19,999 bases of DNA from Halobacteriovorax sp. (GTDB taxonomy: Bacteria; Bdellovibrionota; Bacteriovoracia; Bacteriovoracales; Bacteriovoracaceae), in contig NZAF01000162.1 in NCBI GenBank assembly GCA_002686115.1, positions 1 through 19,999 of the forward strand, read 5' to 3'. Position numbers and translations under genes: made by a program. Each line of letters starts with the position of its first letter. Within the stretch, counting starts at the first letter, position 1. Positions 7,856-15,113 of the stretch are shown here, one piece after another. The notes beneath the pieces were generated by a model. The model was not told the DNA's origin, did not search any database, and saw only the letters and a list, made by a program, of their open reading frames with translations.

Positions 7856-8383
7856 CTACTTAACGATTCTTTCTCTCCATGCTCTGATATCATCAGCAAG
7901 ATAGTCATACTTCATTTCATCAAGAGTATATTGAGCAAATTCATAGTCTGTTGTGTGAGTTAAGCACTCTGTAGGACATACAGTAGTACAAAGCCCACAG
8001 TAGCAGCAAAGCGCCGTATCAATCGTATACTGAAGAAGGTCTAACTTAATAGATGTACCATCTTTAGTCTTAAGCGCTGGAGCATCTTTATCTCTTCTCT
8101 TAGCAGTGATGTAGATACAATCAACTGGGCAAGCTGTTGCACACTGATAACAAGAAATACAGTTTTCAGCATCATTAAAAAGACGTGATCTAGAATTCTT
8201 TGGAAGCTCTTCTCTAACTTCTGGATATTCAATTGTTACAGGCTTTACATTGTAAACATACTTAAAAGTAATCCCCATACCTTTAAGAACAGTGCTGATA
8301 CCAGTCCAAATATTTTTAAGCCACTTACCAAACGTTAGTTCTTCATCATTAGTAAATGTCATTTCATTATTATGTGCGCTCAT
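7856..8383 (-). CDS. nuoI: NADH-quinone oxidoreductase subunit I (two 4Fe-4S)
   Basis: The 175-residue NuoI protein carries the N6a and N6b clusters that pass electrons through the connecting arm of complex I toward cluster N2. Two CxxCxxCxxxCP motifs are present: C75, C78, C81, C85 and C126, C129, C132, C136; C127 is extra. The N-terminal helix region (GKWLKNIWTGISTVLKG) is the usual membrane-surface anchor. The ATG at 8383 overlaps the nuoD stop codon as ATGA, so translation is probably coupled. It is the last gene of the operon and is followed by a strong terminator. In the common order nuoE, F, G and H lie between nuoD and nuoI; here they do not. Confidence 0.95.
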   Translation of the reverse strand: MSAHNNEMTFTNDEELTFGKWLKNIWTGISTVLKGMGITFKYVYNVKPVTIEYPEVREELPKNSRSRLFNDAENCISCYQCATACPVDCIYITAKRRDKDAPALKTKDGTSIKLDLLQYTIDTALCCYCGLCTTVCPTECLTHTTDYEFAQYTLDEMKYDYLADDIRAWRERIVK

Positions 8384-9519
8384 CGATCTACCTCTCCTAA
8401 TACGATGTCGATACTTCCAATAGTGGCGACAAAGTCAGCAATCATTTGCCCTTTACCTAATTCTGGTAACATTGAAACATGTGTAAAACATGAAGACTTG
8501 ACCTTTAGTCTATAAGGCTTCGCTGTACCATCAGAAACTAAGTGGTAACCTAATTCCCCTCTAGGACATTCCGTTCTCACATAAACTTCACCTTTAGGTG
8601 GTTTAATGATTTTTGGAACTTTACCCATTATTGGTCCTGCTTCAATTCCTTCTAAAGCTTGTCTAATTATTTTAATTGATTCAAAAACTTCTCTTACTCT
8701 AACATAGTAACGGTCCCAACAATCACCTTGAGTACCCATTTCACCAGTACCTACTGGAACATCAAAATCAAACTTATCGTAAATTCCATAAGTTCTATTC
8801 TTTCTTAAGTCCCACTTGGCACCCGAACCTCTTAATACAGCTCCTGTTGCACCGTACTCATAAGCCATTTTTTCGTTAACAACACCAACATGAGATGTCC
8901 TGTCACGGAAGATCTTATTCATACCAACAAGATTATGGTACTTTTTCATATTCTCTTCCATCTCATCACAAAAGCTTCCAATTCTTCTTAAGTGATCATC
9001 TGTAAGATCATTCCAAACACCACCGATCCAAAAATAATTATAAAGAAGTCTAGCTCCAGAAACTTCTTCAAAAATTCTTAAGATCTTCTCTCTATCTTGA
9101 AAAGCGTAAAGAAATGGTGAGAATGCACCAAGGTCAATCGCATAAACACCATAGAAAAGAAGATGACTAGCAATTCTTTGTAATTCAGCGATAATAACTC
9201 TTATATATTCAGCTCTTTCTGGAACTTCTGTTTCAAGAAGTTTTTCAACAGCTTGAACATATCCCCACTCCATACTCATTGCAGCTAGATAATCCATACG
9301 ATCACAAAAAGGAATAACTCCTCTGTAATCAATACTCTCACTATGCTTTTCCATACAACGATGGAGGTAACCAATATGTGGAATAGCTTCAGAAACGATT
9401 TCTGAATCTGTTTTAATTTCTACTCTAAGAACCCCGTGGGTTGCAGGGTGCTGAGGACCCATATTAACCGTTAAAAGGTCTGATTTAATTTTTTCTTGTG
9501 ACTCGTTTACAAATTCCAT
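8380..9519 (-). CDS. nuoD: NADH-quinone oxidoreductase subunit D (49 kDa)
   Basis: The 379-residue NuoD protein forms, with NuoB, the quinone-reduction site of complex I at the membrane interface. The family start GPQHPATHGVLR (21-32) is intact, including the quinone-site His in HPATHG. IGYLHRCMEKHSE follows at 49-61, and the quinone-site Tyr is in DRMDYL (Y77). The C-terminus ends GEVDR as expected. The paired CxxC motifs of [NiFe]-hydrogenase large subunits are absent, which excludes a group 4 hydrogenase subunit. The ATG at 9519 has AAGGAAAG upstream, 11 bases after the nuoC stop. It is slightly shorter than usual (about 390-420). Confidence 0.96.
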   Translation of the reverse strand: MEFVNESQEKIKSDLLTVNMGPQHPATHGVLRVEIKTDSEIVSEAIPHIGYLHRCMEKHSESIDYRGVIPFCDRMDYLAAMSMEWGYVQAVEKLLETEVPERAEYIRVIIAELQRIASHLLFYGVYAIDLGAFSPFLYAFQDREKILRIFEEVSGARLLYNYFWIGGVWNDLTDDHLRRIGSFCDEMEENMKKYHNLVGMNKIFRDRTSHVGVVNEKMAYEYGATGAVLRGSGAKWDLRKNRTYGIYDKFDFDVPVGTGEMGTQGDCWDRYYVRVREVFESIKIIRQALEGIEAGPIMGKVPKIIKPPKGEVYVRTECPRGELGYHLVSDGTAKPYRLKVKSSCFTHVSMLPELGKGQMIADFVATIGSIDIVLGEVDR

Positions 9520-9530
9520 TAAGACTTTCC

Positions 9531-10178
9531 TTATTCGCTCTTTGCAGCAGCTAGGCTGTCCATTTTTCTTTTAAGAGCATCTGCCATTTCATCAGAGACA
9601 TGCCCTTTCCAAGAACCAGTGATTTTCTTTGGCTCATCAGACTCAAGCTTAGCTTTTGTCATGAAATCAAAGTCACCTTGATTAATCTTATGTTCAGGAT
9701 TAACAACCATGTCGAGGTACTTCTCTTGAACAACATAGTCTTTTCTTAGTGGATGACCTTCCCAATCATCTGGACAAAGAATTCTTCTAAAGTCTGGGTG
9801 ATTTAGAAATTTTACTCCATTCATGTCATAAGTTTCTCTTTCTAAGAAGTTTGCTGATTTCCAAACATCACAAACTGATTCAATCTCTGGTATTGAATCT
9901 TTATTCTCTTTAGGAAGATTAACTTTAACGATAACTTCGTTATTCTTTGTGAAAGAAGCAAGCATATAATTTACTTCAATTCTATCTTCGTAATCTACAC
10001 CTGAAATAACTTGAAGAACTTCAAATTTAAAATCAGAGCTATCTCTAAGGGCAAAACAAACATCTTTAATAGAAGATGCTTCAACAACAACTGGAACATC
10101 ACCAGCTTCAACTTCTAAAAGTTTTGCATTTGATGTAGGAACTTCTTTATTTAAAAAATCTACGATCTCGTTAGACAT
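9531..10178 (-). CDS. nuoC: NADH-quinone oxidoreductase subunit C (30 kDa)
   Basis: The 215-residue NuoC protein is a cofactor-free structural subunit of the complex I connecting arm, packed against NuoD. The 30-kDa signature is clear at about 118-148: ERETYDMNGVKFLNHPDFRR, then ILCPDDWEGHPLRKDY. It is a free-standing NuoC, not fused to NuoD as in enterobacteria. The last ~45 residues are a charged extension (KAKLESDEPKKITGSWKGH onward) beyond the usual core, of unknown role. The ATG at 10178 overlaps the end of nuoB by eight bases. Confidence 0.95.
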   Translation of the reverse strand: MSNEIVDFLNKEVPTSNAKLLEVEAGDVPVVVEASSIKDVCFALRDSSDFKFEVLQVISGVDYEDRIEVNYMLASFTKNNEVIVKVNLPKENKDSIPEIESVCDVWKSANFLERETYDMNGVKFLNHPDFRRILCPDDWEGHPLRKDYVVQEKYLDMVVNPEHKINQGDFDFMTKAKLESDEPKKITGSWKGHVSDEMADALKRKMDSLAAAKSE

Positions 10179-10653
10179 TCTTAACCCACTTATTTCTTAG
10201 TAATCTTTCGTTAGCAATTTTCTTTTGAAGAGTCATGATACCTTCAATAAGAGCTTCTGGTCTTGGTGGACAACCTGGAACATAAACGTCAACAGGTACT
10301 ACTTCATCAACACCTTTTAAAACGTGATAGCCATGTTGCCAGTAAGGGCCACCTTTGTTTGCACAAGAACCCATAGAGATAACATACTTTGGCTCTGCCA
10401 TTTGCTCATATAATGTTTTGATTCTTGGAGCCATTTTTAAAGTAACAGTACCTGCAACAATCATAAGGTCTGCTCTTCTTGGTGTTGCCATGAAAGCACC
10501 ACAACCAAATCTTTCCAGATCGTACTTAGCTGCACCTGTTGCCATCATTTCAATAGCACAACATGCTAGACCAAATGTCATGGGCCAAAGGGAATTCTTT
10601 CTACCCCAGTTAAGAAAGTCATCAACTTTCATCAATACAACGCTATCTTGCAT
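10171..10653 (-). CDS. nuoB: NADH-quinone oxidoreductase subunit B (cluster N2)
   Basis: The 160-residue NuoB protein holds 4Fe-4S cluster N2, the last electron carrier before quinone. All four ligands are present: the tandem C31-C32 in GLACCAIEMM, C97 in MGSCAN and C128 in PGCPPRPEAL. The spacing between them fits the family. ERFGCGAFMATPRRADLMIV is also diagnostic. It is the first gene of the operon; the usual nuoA neighbour is not upstream, where an unrelated peptidase gene ends. The ATG at 10653 is preceded by a poor ribosome site (GGACGTAGAA); M8 is a possible alternative start. Confidence 0.96.
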   Translation of the reverse strand: MQDSVVLMKVDDFLNWGRKNSLWPMTFGLACCAIEMMATGAAKYDLERFGCGAFMATPRRADLMIVAGTVTLKMAPRIKTLYEQMAEPKYVISMGSCANKGGPYWQHGYHVLKGVDEVVPVDVYVPGCPPRPEALIEGIMTLQKKIANERLLRNKWVKNV

Positions 10654-10713
10654 TTCTACGTCCTTAAATTATGTATCAGCTTTGTGACAGTTTAAATCTT
10701 ATTTTTGCATATA

Positions 10714-10742
10714 TTTTTACCTACATGGCCTGTCTTAGTCAA
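10714..10742 (-). promoter_or_regulatory. Promoter of nuoBCDI
   Basis: On the minus strand TTGACT (10742-10737) is followed after exactly 17 bases by TAAAAA (10719-10714). Transcription would start about 55 bases before the nuoB ATG. It sits between the peptidase stop and nuoB, where no terminator for the peptidase gene is visible, so some read-through from that gene is possible. Confidence 0.55.
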
Positions 10743-10760
10743 TGAAAAGACGGAGTAAAA

Positions 10761-10838
10761 ATGTTTGATTTCACTTGGATTTTTTTTATGCAAAGTTTCA
10801 ATTTGATTTATTCGGTGAAGTTCTTGCAACGACGATGA
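10761..10838 (+). CDS. Possible 25-residue hydrophobic peptide
   Basis: A short reading frame begins ATG TTT GAT at 10761 with GGAG six bases before it and ends TGA at 10838. The peptide is MFDFTWIFFMQSFNLIYSVK then FLQRR: aromatic and hydrophobic with a basic tail, the shape of a small membrane peptide. It overlaps the 3' end of the peptidase gene antisense. No good plus-strand promoter is visible just upstream. It may well be chance in an AT-rich spacer. Confidence 0.2.
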   Translation: MFDFTWIFFMQSFNLIYSVKFLQRR

Positions 10839-11740
10839 TAGTCATTATAGAGTTTTGTGATTCTAGATGGAGCGGATGCTGGGAAGCGTCCCTTATTACT
10901 ATCAAAGTAGGTTAGTCTCTTTTTATCATTTCGACACACCTTGCCCATTATAGATTCAAACTCCTCAATAACCGATAGTGGATATGGAACGCCCCAAGCT
11001 GATGAAATAAGTGTTGAATTCCTTGAGCTAATGGGTAAACGTGAAGTATTGAGCTTTAATTTGTCTGATTTTTCAACAAACTCATTATAATGTAGGCCTA
11101 GTTTGTAAAATTCTTCGACAGACTTTGCTCTAGAAAAACCCTCGCCATTAAAAACCTCCTGACATTGACCAGAAAGCATAGACTTTCCAAATATATCAAG
11201 TGCTATCTCACATTCTTTTAAAAATGCATCGACTTCACCACCTTCAGCCTCGATCGTGTCATACATAAAAACAGAGAGTTCAAAGTCTTCTTTATAAGGA
11301 TTGAATGGCTTCTTATAAACATAATGTGTTAATTCATGACTTAAATCTAGAACAGCATTCTTAGCACTCAGTGACCTATCGATATAAACTACGCTTTTAG
11401 TTGAGTATTTTATTTCTCCTGGCCTTGACGGAGAAAAGCGACGAACAAGAGTTGTATCTGTAATAGAGACATCGCCTACTTGAATGACATCGAGTAAGCT
11501 CTTATCTTCCATGCGTGCCTTAAGTCTTGCTTTGGCGATAAGTTTTAATCCAGCTTTTGAAGTTTCGATAACATTTATGATTTCTTTGATGGACTGCTTG
11601 TGACTATCTGCAAGATCCAACCAGTTCTTCTTTTTTATTTCACCAGAAGGTTTAATCAAACCACCCCTTTGCTTCCACGTACCAGCGAAAGATACAAAAG
11701 AGAAACCGACAATATTTATCAACAAAAAGATAATCTTCAT
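10808..11740 (-). CDS. Secreted zinc metallopeptidase candidate (HExxH)
   Basis: The 310-residue product has a signal peptide (MKIIFLLINIVGFSFVSFAG, likely cut after FAG). The motif SHELTHYVYKKPF contains a metal-binding HExxH (H135, E136, H139). The helix TIEAEGGEVDAFLKEC about 25-30 residues later offers E164, E166 or E169 as a third ligand, as in gluzincin-type peptidases. Cysteines at 177, 193 and two near the C-terminus could pair outside the cytoplasm. The family is not one I can name; proteolysis is inferred from the motif only. A secreted peptidase would suit a predatory or biopolymer-degrading lifestyle. The ribosome site before the ATG at 11740 is poor (AAAAAGAT). No clear terminator follows. 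Confidence 0.7.
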   Translation of the reverse strand: MKIIFLLINIVGFSFVSFAGTWKQRGGLIKPSGEIKKKNWLDLADSHKQSIKEIINVIETSKAGLKLIAKARLKARMEDKSLLDVIQVGDVSITDTTLVRRFSPSRPGEIKYSTKSVVYIDRSLSAKNAVLDLSHELTHYVYKKPFNPYKEDFELSVFMYDTIEAEGGEVDAFLKECEIALDIFGKSMLSGQCQEVFNGEGFSRAKSVEEFYKLGLHYNEFVEKSDKLKLNTSRLPISSRNSTLISSAWGVPYPLSVIEEFESIMGKVCRNDKKRLTYFDSNKGRFPASAPSRITKLYNDYHRRCKNFTE

Positions 11741-11855
11741 ATCTTTTTATCGGCACATAACGTCAGGATGAGAGTTTTTTAAGTTTTTATTTTATATAGG
11801 AAATTTCTATCATCTTCATCATTATTTGCTATTTGCAACTCGCCTAGAGTTTGTT

Positions 11856-11880
11856 TAGAATTTGCACAACTAAAATTCTA
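11856..11880 (+). promoter_or_regulatory. Inverted repeat over the sodB promoter/leader
   Basis: TAGAATTT (11856-11863) and AAATTCTA (11873-11880) are perfect inverted arms with nine bases between them. The right arm overlaps a good -10 hexamer TAAAAT (11871-11876) placed 21 bases before the sodB ATG; no matching -35 is evident (best TTGTTT, too close). This may be an operator for a metal- or peroxide-responsive regulator, by position only. Confidence 0.4.
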
Positions 11881-11897
11881 CTCACAAGGAGAAATAA

Positions 11898-12473
11898 ATG
11901 GAACACAAATTACCAGAACTACCATGGGAGAAAAATGCACTTGAACCACATATCAGTGCTGAAACAATTGATTTTCATTATGGAAAGCACCACAATGCAT
12001 ATGTTACAAAGCTTAATGCAGGTATTAAAGGAACTGAGTTCGAAAACTTAAGTCTTGAAGAAATCATCAAAAAAGCAAACGGCGGTCTTTTTAATAATGC
12101 TGCTCAGGTTTGGAACCACACTTTTTACTGGAACTGTTTAGCACCAAATGCTGGTGGTAACGCTACAGGTGATATCGCTCAGAAGATTGATGAAAAATGG
12201 GGATCATTCGACAAATTTAAAGAAGAGTTCTCTAATTCAGCTGCTACAAACTTTGGTTCAGGTTGGACTTGGTTAGTTAAAGATTCATCTGGAAATCTTG
12301 AAATCGTTAACACTGACGATGCTGAGACTCCAATGACAGATGGCAAAACAGCTCTTTTAACTATTGATGTTTGGGAGCACGCTTACTATGTTGATTACAG
12401 AAATGCTCGTCCTAACTACATCGAAGCATTCTGGAAACTTGTTAATTGGGACTTTGTTAACTCGAACCTCTAA
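11898..12473 (+). CDS. sodB: Superoxide dismutase, iron type
   Basis: The 191-residue cytoplasmic enzyme converts superoxide to oxygen and hydrogen peroxide. All four metal ligands are in place: H27 (FHYGKHH), H74 (VWNHTFYW), D157 and H161 (DVWEHAYY). Q70 in AAQVWNHTF is the iron-type position; manganese enzymes supply the equivalent Gln from the C-terminal domain. KHHNAYV and the closing DYRNARPNYIEAFW stretch are also typical. There is no signal peptide. AAGGAG lies eight bases before the ATG. It is a single-gene unit with its own candidate operator upstream and a strong terminator downstream. Confidence 0.97.
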   Translation: MEHKLPELPWEKNALEPHISAETIDFHYGKHHNAYVTKLNAGIKGTEFENLSLEEIIKKANGGLFNNAAQVWNHTFYWNCLAPNAGGNATGDIAQKIDEKWGSFDKFKEEFSNSAATNFGSGWTWLVKDSSGNLEIVNTDDAETPMTDGKTALLTIDVWEHAYYVDYRNARPNYIEAFWKLVNWDFVNSNL

Positions 12474-12506
12474 TTAACATATTTTCAATACTTTAGAATT
12501 TATCAG

Positions 12507-12540
12507 AAGGCCCAAAAGTTCATTTTTTGGGCCTTTTTTT
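12507..12540 (+). terminator. Rho-independent terminator of sodB
   Basis: AAGGCCCAAAA (12507-12517) pairs with TTTTGGGCCTT (12525-12535) around a short loop, continuing into a run of T to 12540. It starts 33 bases after the sodB stop. Confidence 0.9.
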
Positions 12541-12586
12541 ATTAAGAATCCTTTTTAAATACCGATAATTAAACTAGGAGATTATT

Positions 12587-12952
12587 ATGAAAGGATTACT
12601 TATTTCACTTTTTACAATGCATGCTTTGGCATTAACACCTATGGAAAAAGAAGCTTTTTCAAATATGGTTTCAAAACAAGAAGCTGAACTAAGAAAGTAT
12701 CACTCTGATCACACTCTTATTGAAAAGAAGTTAAAAGTTACAAAAAAACAATTACAAGAAATTGTTCAAAAATATCAACAGGCAGTCTCTCAAAATAGAA
12801 TGTTAACTCAAGAAGTTAAGCAGCTAAAGACTTCTCAAGATATTCTATGGCAAGAACTAGAAAAAAATGGTGCAGTTAGTGTTGATCTTGCAAAGAAGTT
12901 TAACAAGAAGATGCCTTCAAGATTACCTGCCAGTGTTGAATCTAAAAAGTAG
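12587..12952 (+). CDS. Small secreted coiled-coil protein
   Basis: The 121-residue product has a short signal peptide (MKGLLISLFTMHALA) and then a Lys/Gln/Glu-rich helix, about residues 20-95, with the heptad-like spacing of a coiled coil (KLKVTKKQLQEIVQKYQQAV). The tail is basic. There are no cysteines and no enzyme motif. A periplasmic structural or adaptor role is possible but not shown. AGGAG lies six bases before the ATG, so the start is well supported. Its stop codon lies inside the 3' end of the convergent beta-barrel gene (11-base overlap). Confidence 0.75.
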   Translation: MKGLLISLFTMHALALTPMEKEAFSNMVSKQEAELRKYHSDHTLIEKKLKVTKKQLQEIVQKYQQAVSQNRMLTQEVKQLKTSQDILWQELEKNGAVSVDLAKKFNKKMPSRLPASVESKK

Positions 12953-13487
12953 TAAATTCGTAAACGACGGACAAGATCACACCTAGAATCCCAAAACTTA
13001 CATCACCTCGGTAATAGGCCATGTCTAACTGACCTCTTACTTTTGGGTAAAGAAGGCGATTAAATCCACCACCTATATAGTAGCTCATGTAATCTTTATT
13101 AAGTAGACCAGAAACTGAAGGATTACTTGAAGCTTGAACATTTTGAAAATTTGCACCTAAGATAAAGTCTACTCCTTGCGTGAGTGAAAGTCTCATTCCT
13201 AATCCATATAATAAAGTGTCCACTTCAACTTCATAAAGAATATTATTTACAACATAATCATCATTGACCATCGTAAATTTTCGGCCAAAAACCTCTAGAC
13301 CTATTTTATTAAATCTCACTCCCGCAACAAGTCCTGGAGAAAGTGTTGTGGCCCCATTATAAGCATCATTTTTTGAAATTACTCCATTAAAAGAGTAATT
13401 CAGCCCCCCATAAGCATAACCAGCACTATGAGAGTGAAAAGAAAAAAGTAAGAGAAATATTATGGCTGCAATCTTTTGCATATCCAT
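12942..13487 (-). CDS. Small outer-membrane beta-barrel protein
   Basis: The 181-residue product has a signal peptide (IAAIIFLLLFSFHSHSA) followed by alternating amphipathic strands with many Gly, Tyr and Asn turns (AYGGLNYSFNG, YYIGGGFNRLLYP, MAYYRGDVSFGIL). It ends VVYEFTTF, a C-terminal Phe as in the signature recognised by the BAM machinery. Size fits an eight-strand barrel; function is unknown. It overlaps the end of pdxH by 28 bases in another frame, so the two are probably co-transcribed. ATG 13481 (third codon) is an equally possible start, and neither has a strong ribosome site. Confidence 0.75.
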   Translation of the reverse strand: MDMQKIAAIIFLLLFSFHSHSAGYAYGGLNYSFNGVISKNDAYNGATTLSPGLVAGVRFNKIGLEVFGRKFTMVNDDYVVNNILYEVEVDTLLYGLGMRLSLTQGVDFILGANFQNVQASSNPSVSGLLNKDYMSYYIGGGFNRLLYPKVRGQLDMAYYRGDVSFGILGVILSVVYEFTTF

Positions 13488-14059
13488 ATCCCATTTTCTT
13501 TTTGAAAATTAAATCTATCATTTAATCGATGTTCACCATATATGAAGAAAGTAAATTCTTGAGGTTCAAGATAAAGTCCACCCCAGAATGAAGGATAAGG
13601 AACGTCATCATTTTTATACTTATCCAAAGTTTCATTAAACTTACTCACTAAAGCTTCTCTACTTTCAATCACTTCACTTTGTCGAGATATGAGACTTGCA
13701 ACCTGACTTTCTTTTGCACGAGATTCAAAATAAGCTTTTGAAACCTCCTCAGAAGCTTTGATGATATTACCTCTAACTCTCACCTGTACACCTGAGACGT
13801 GCCAGTAAAAAGTCATCGCAGCAAGAGAGTTATAACTTAAGTCATTAAACTTTTTTGATAAGTAACTTGTGAAAAAGAGAAATTTTTCATCTTCTACATC
13901 TTTTAATAAAAGTGTTCGCGCATCGGGAAAATTATTTTCATCCACTGTTGAGAGTGTAAATGCAGTTGGGTTCTGTTCTTCTTTTTTCGCTTTTAAAAAC
14001 CAATTTTCAAATATCTTAAAAGGATCATCACTTTTTAAAAACTCTAGATGGTCACTCAC
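13460..14059 (-). CDS. pdxH: Pyridoxamine/pyridoxine 5'-phosphate oxidase
   Basis: The 199-residue FMN enzyme oxidises pyridoxine or pyridoxamine 5'-phosphate to pyridoxal 5'-phosphate. Family features in order: DARTLLLKDV (46-55), TSYLSKKFNDL (64-74), the FYWHVSGVQVRVRG strand pair (84-97), SRAKESQVASLISRQSEVI (113-131), WGGLYLEPQEFTFF (159-172) and the closing RLNDRFNF...RLQP. E. coli has RLHDR at this last active-site position; here Asn180 replaces the His. I chose a GTG start at 14059 because AAGGAG lies directly upstream; a longer in-frame ATG at 14113 would add 18 residues unlike the family and has no ribosome site. It lies 80 bases after the LysR gene in the same direction. Confidence 0.92.
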   Translation of the reverse strand: MSDHLEFLKSDDPFKIFENWFLKAKKEEQNPTAFTLSTVDENNFPDARTLLLKDVEDEKFLFFTSYLSKKFNDLSYNSLAAMTFYWHVSGVQVRVRGNIIKASEEVSKAYFESRAKESQVASLISRQSEVIESREALVSKFNETLDKYKNDDVPYPSFWGGLYLEPQEFTFFIYGEHRLNDRFNFQKENGIWICKRLQP

Positions 14060-14139
14060 AAAATTCTCCTTGAATGAGTAGATGATACAATTTAAATAAA
14101 AGCTTGAAAACAAGGAAAGATCGAAGAACTGACAGGTAT

Positions 14140-15015
14140 TTAATGATATTTATTAAAATAAGACTTAATCTCTTTTTTAAACTCTCTCATAAAGATAAGA
14201 TTTTCATATTCTTTTTTATAAATTGAATAAATCGGATATTCATTTGATTTAAATTCTTCAATGACCTTAAATCCTTTTAAGTCTTGATTAACTTCATGTG
14301 ACATATAGATAAGGGCCTGACCATCTAGACATAGTTTTTTTGCGAAGTCGTAGTGATCTGTATAGAAAATTTCCTTCGGAGAAAAACTATTATTGAACAA
14401 GAATTTCTTTAAAGACTTTTTCATCACTTCTTTATTTCCAAGAACTGCAATAGGAAGTCGACTGAGCCTAAGCTTACTTTCTTTTTCATAACCTGAAGAC
14501 TCGGAGCATAACAATGAGTTTTTAAACATTGCAAGCTTTTCTATACCATAACCAACATCTGCGATTGCAAAATCACTTATAGCAATATCGATCACGTCAT
14601 GGTCAATAAAGTAGATAGACTGAGAGGAGTTTTTCACACTGCTTGATTCAACTAGACCAAATTTACTATAGTTTTTCCAGTAACTAGCAAGAATATTATC
14701 TAAGAAGTCACCTCGTAGACTCCTTTCGATTCCAACTTTTACGTTATAGCCAGATATCCCCTCACTAGTAATTGAGTCTTCAAGCCTCTTACCAGTTGAG
14801 AACATCTTTTTTGCATAGCGAAATATCCTTTCACCATCAATAGTTAGTTTTAAATCTCTTGATGAGCGTATAAGAAGTGTTGTATTGATATTATTTTCTA
14901 GGGATTTTACGTGTTCACTTACAGTTGATGCGGAAAGACCTAAGTTTTTCGATGCGTCTTTAACCGATCTATTCTTCGCAACCTCATAAAAACAGTGTAA
15001 ATGATTCCAATTCAT
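14140..15015 (-). CDS. LysR-family transcriptional regulator
   Basis: The 291-residue product begins with a typical LysR winged helix-turn-helix: MNWNHLHCFYEVAKNRSVKD, then ASKNLGLSASTVSEHVKSLE (about residues 1-40) and LTIDGERIFRYAKKMF (57-72). The remainder fits the two-lobe effector domain, though weakly conserved. The Asn-His-Leu opening resembles the NhaR branch. The effector is unknown. LysR proteins often control a divergent neighbour: the pentapeptide-repeat gene starts 98 bases away on the other strand, making that spacer the likely target; pdxH downstream is another possible member of its transcript. No clear Shine-Dalgarno precedes the ATG. Confidence 0.88.
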   Translation of the reverse strand: MNWNHLHCFYEVAKNRSVKDASKNLGLSASTVSEHVKSLENNINTTLLIRSSRDLKLTIDGERIFRYAKKMFSTGKRLEDSITSEGISGYNVKVGIERSLRGDFLDNILASYWKNYSKFGLVESSSVKNSSQSIYFIDHDVIDIAISDFAIADVGYGIEKLAMFKNSLLCSESSGYEKESKLRLSRLPIAVLGNKEVMKKSLKKFLFNNSFSPKEIFYTDHYDFAKKLCLDGQALIYMSHEVNQDLKGFKVIEEFKSNEYPIYSIYKKEYENLIFMREFKKEIKSYFNKYH

Positions 15016-15113
15016 GGTTTTTAATACATCGAGAATTCCGAATTATCAAATATTAATCTTTTAAAAAGCTAGTTTGCATGTATAACATATTTTTGTTTAA
15101 AAAGGACATACTT

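Noticed and set aside
7856..10653. Group 4 [NiFe]-hydrogenase or related membrane-bound complex instead of complex I
   Set aside because: The NuoD-like subunit lacks the N- and C-terminal CxxC nickel ligands and ends GEVDR; NuoC carries the 30-kDa signature and NuoB the usual N2 ligands.
10355..10687. 110-codon plus-strand open frame opposite nuoB
   Set aside because: It lies almost wholly antisense to a certain nuoB gene, has no ribosome site, and its peptide is unlike a folded protein; it reflects the codon pattern of nuoB.
11851..12051. 66-codon frame overlapping the start of sodB
   Set aside because: It overlaps sodB in another frame, has no ribosome site at its own start, and sodB is certain.
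13869..14081. 70-codon plus-strand open frame opposite pdxH
   Set aside because: Antisense shadow of pdxH, low-complexity Ser/Phe composition, no upstream signals.
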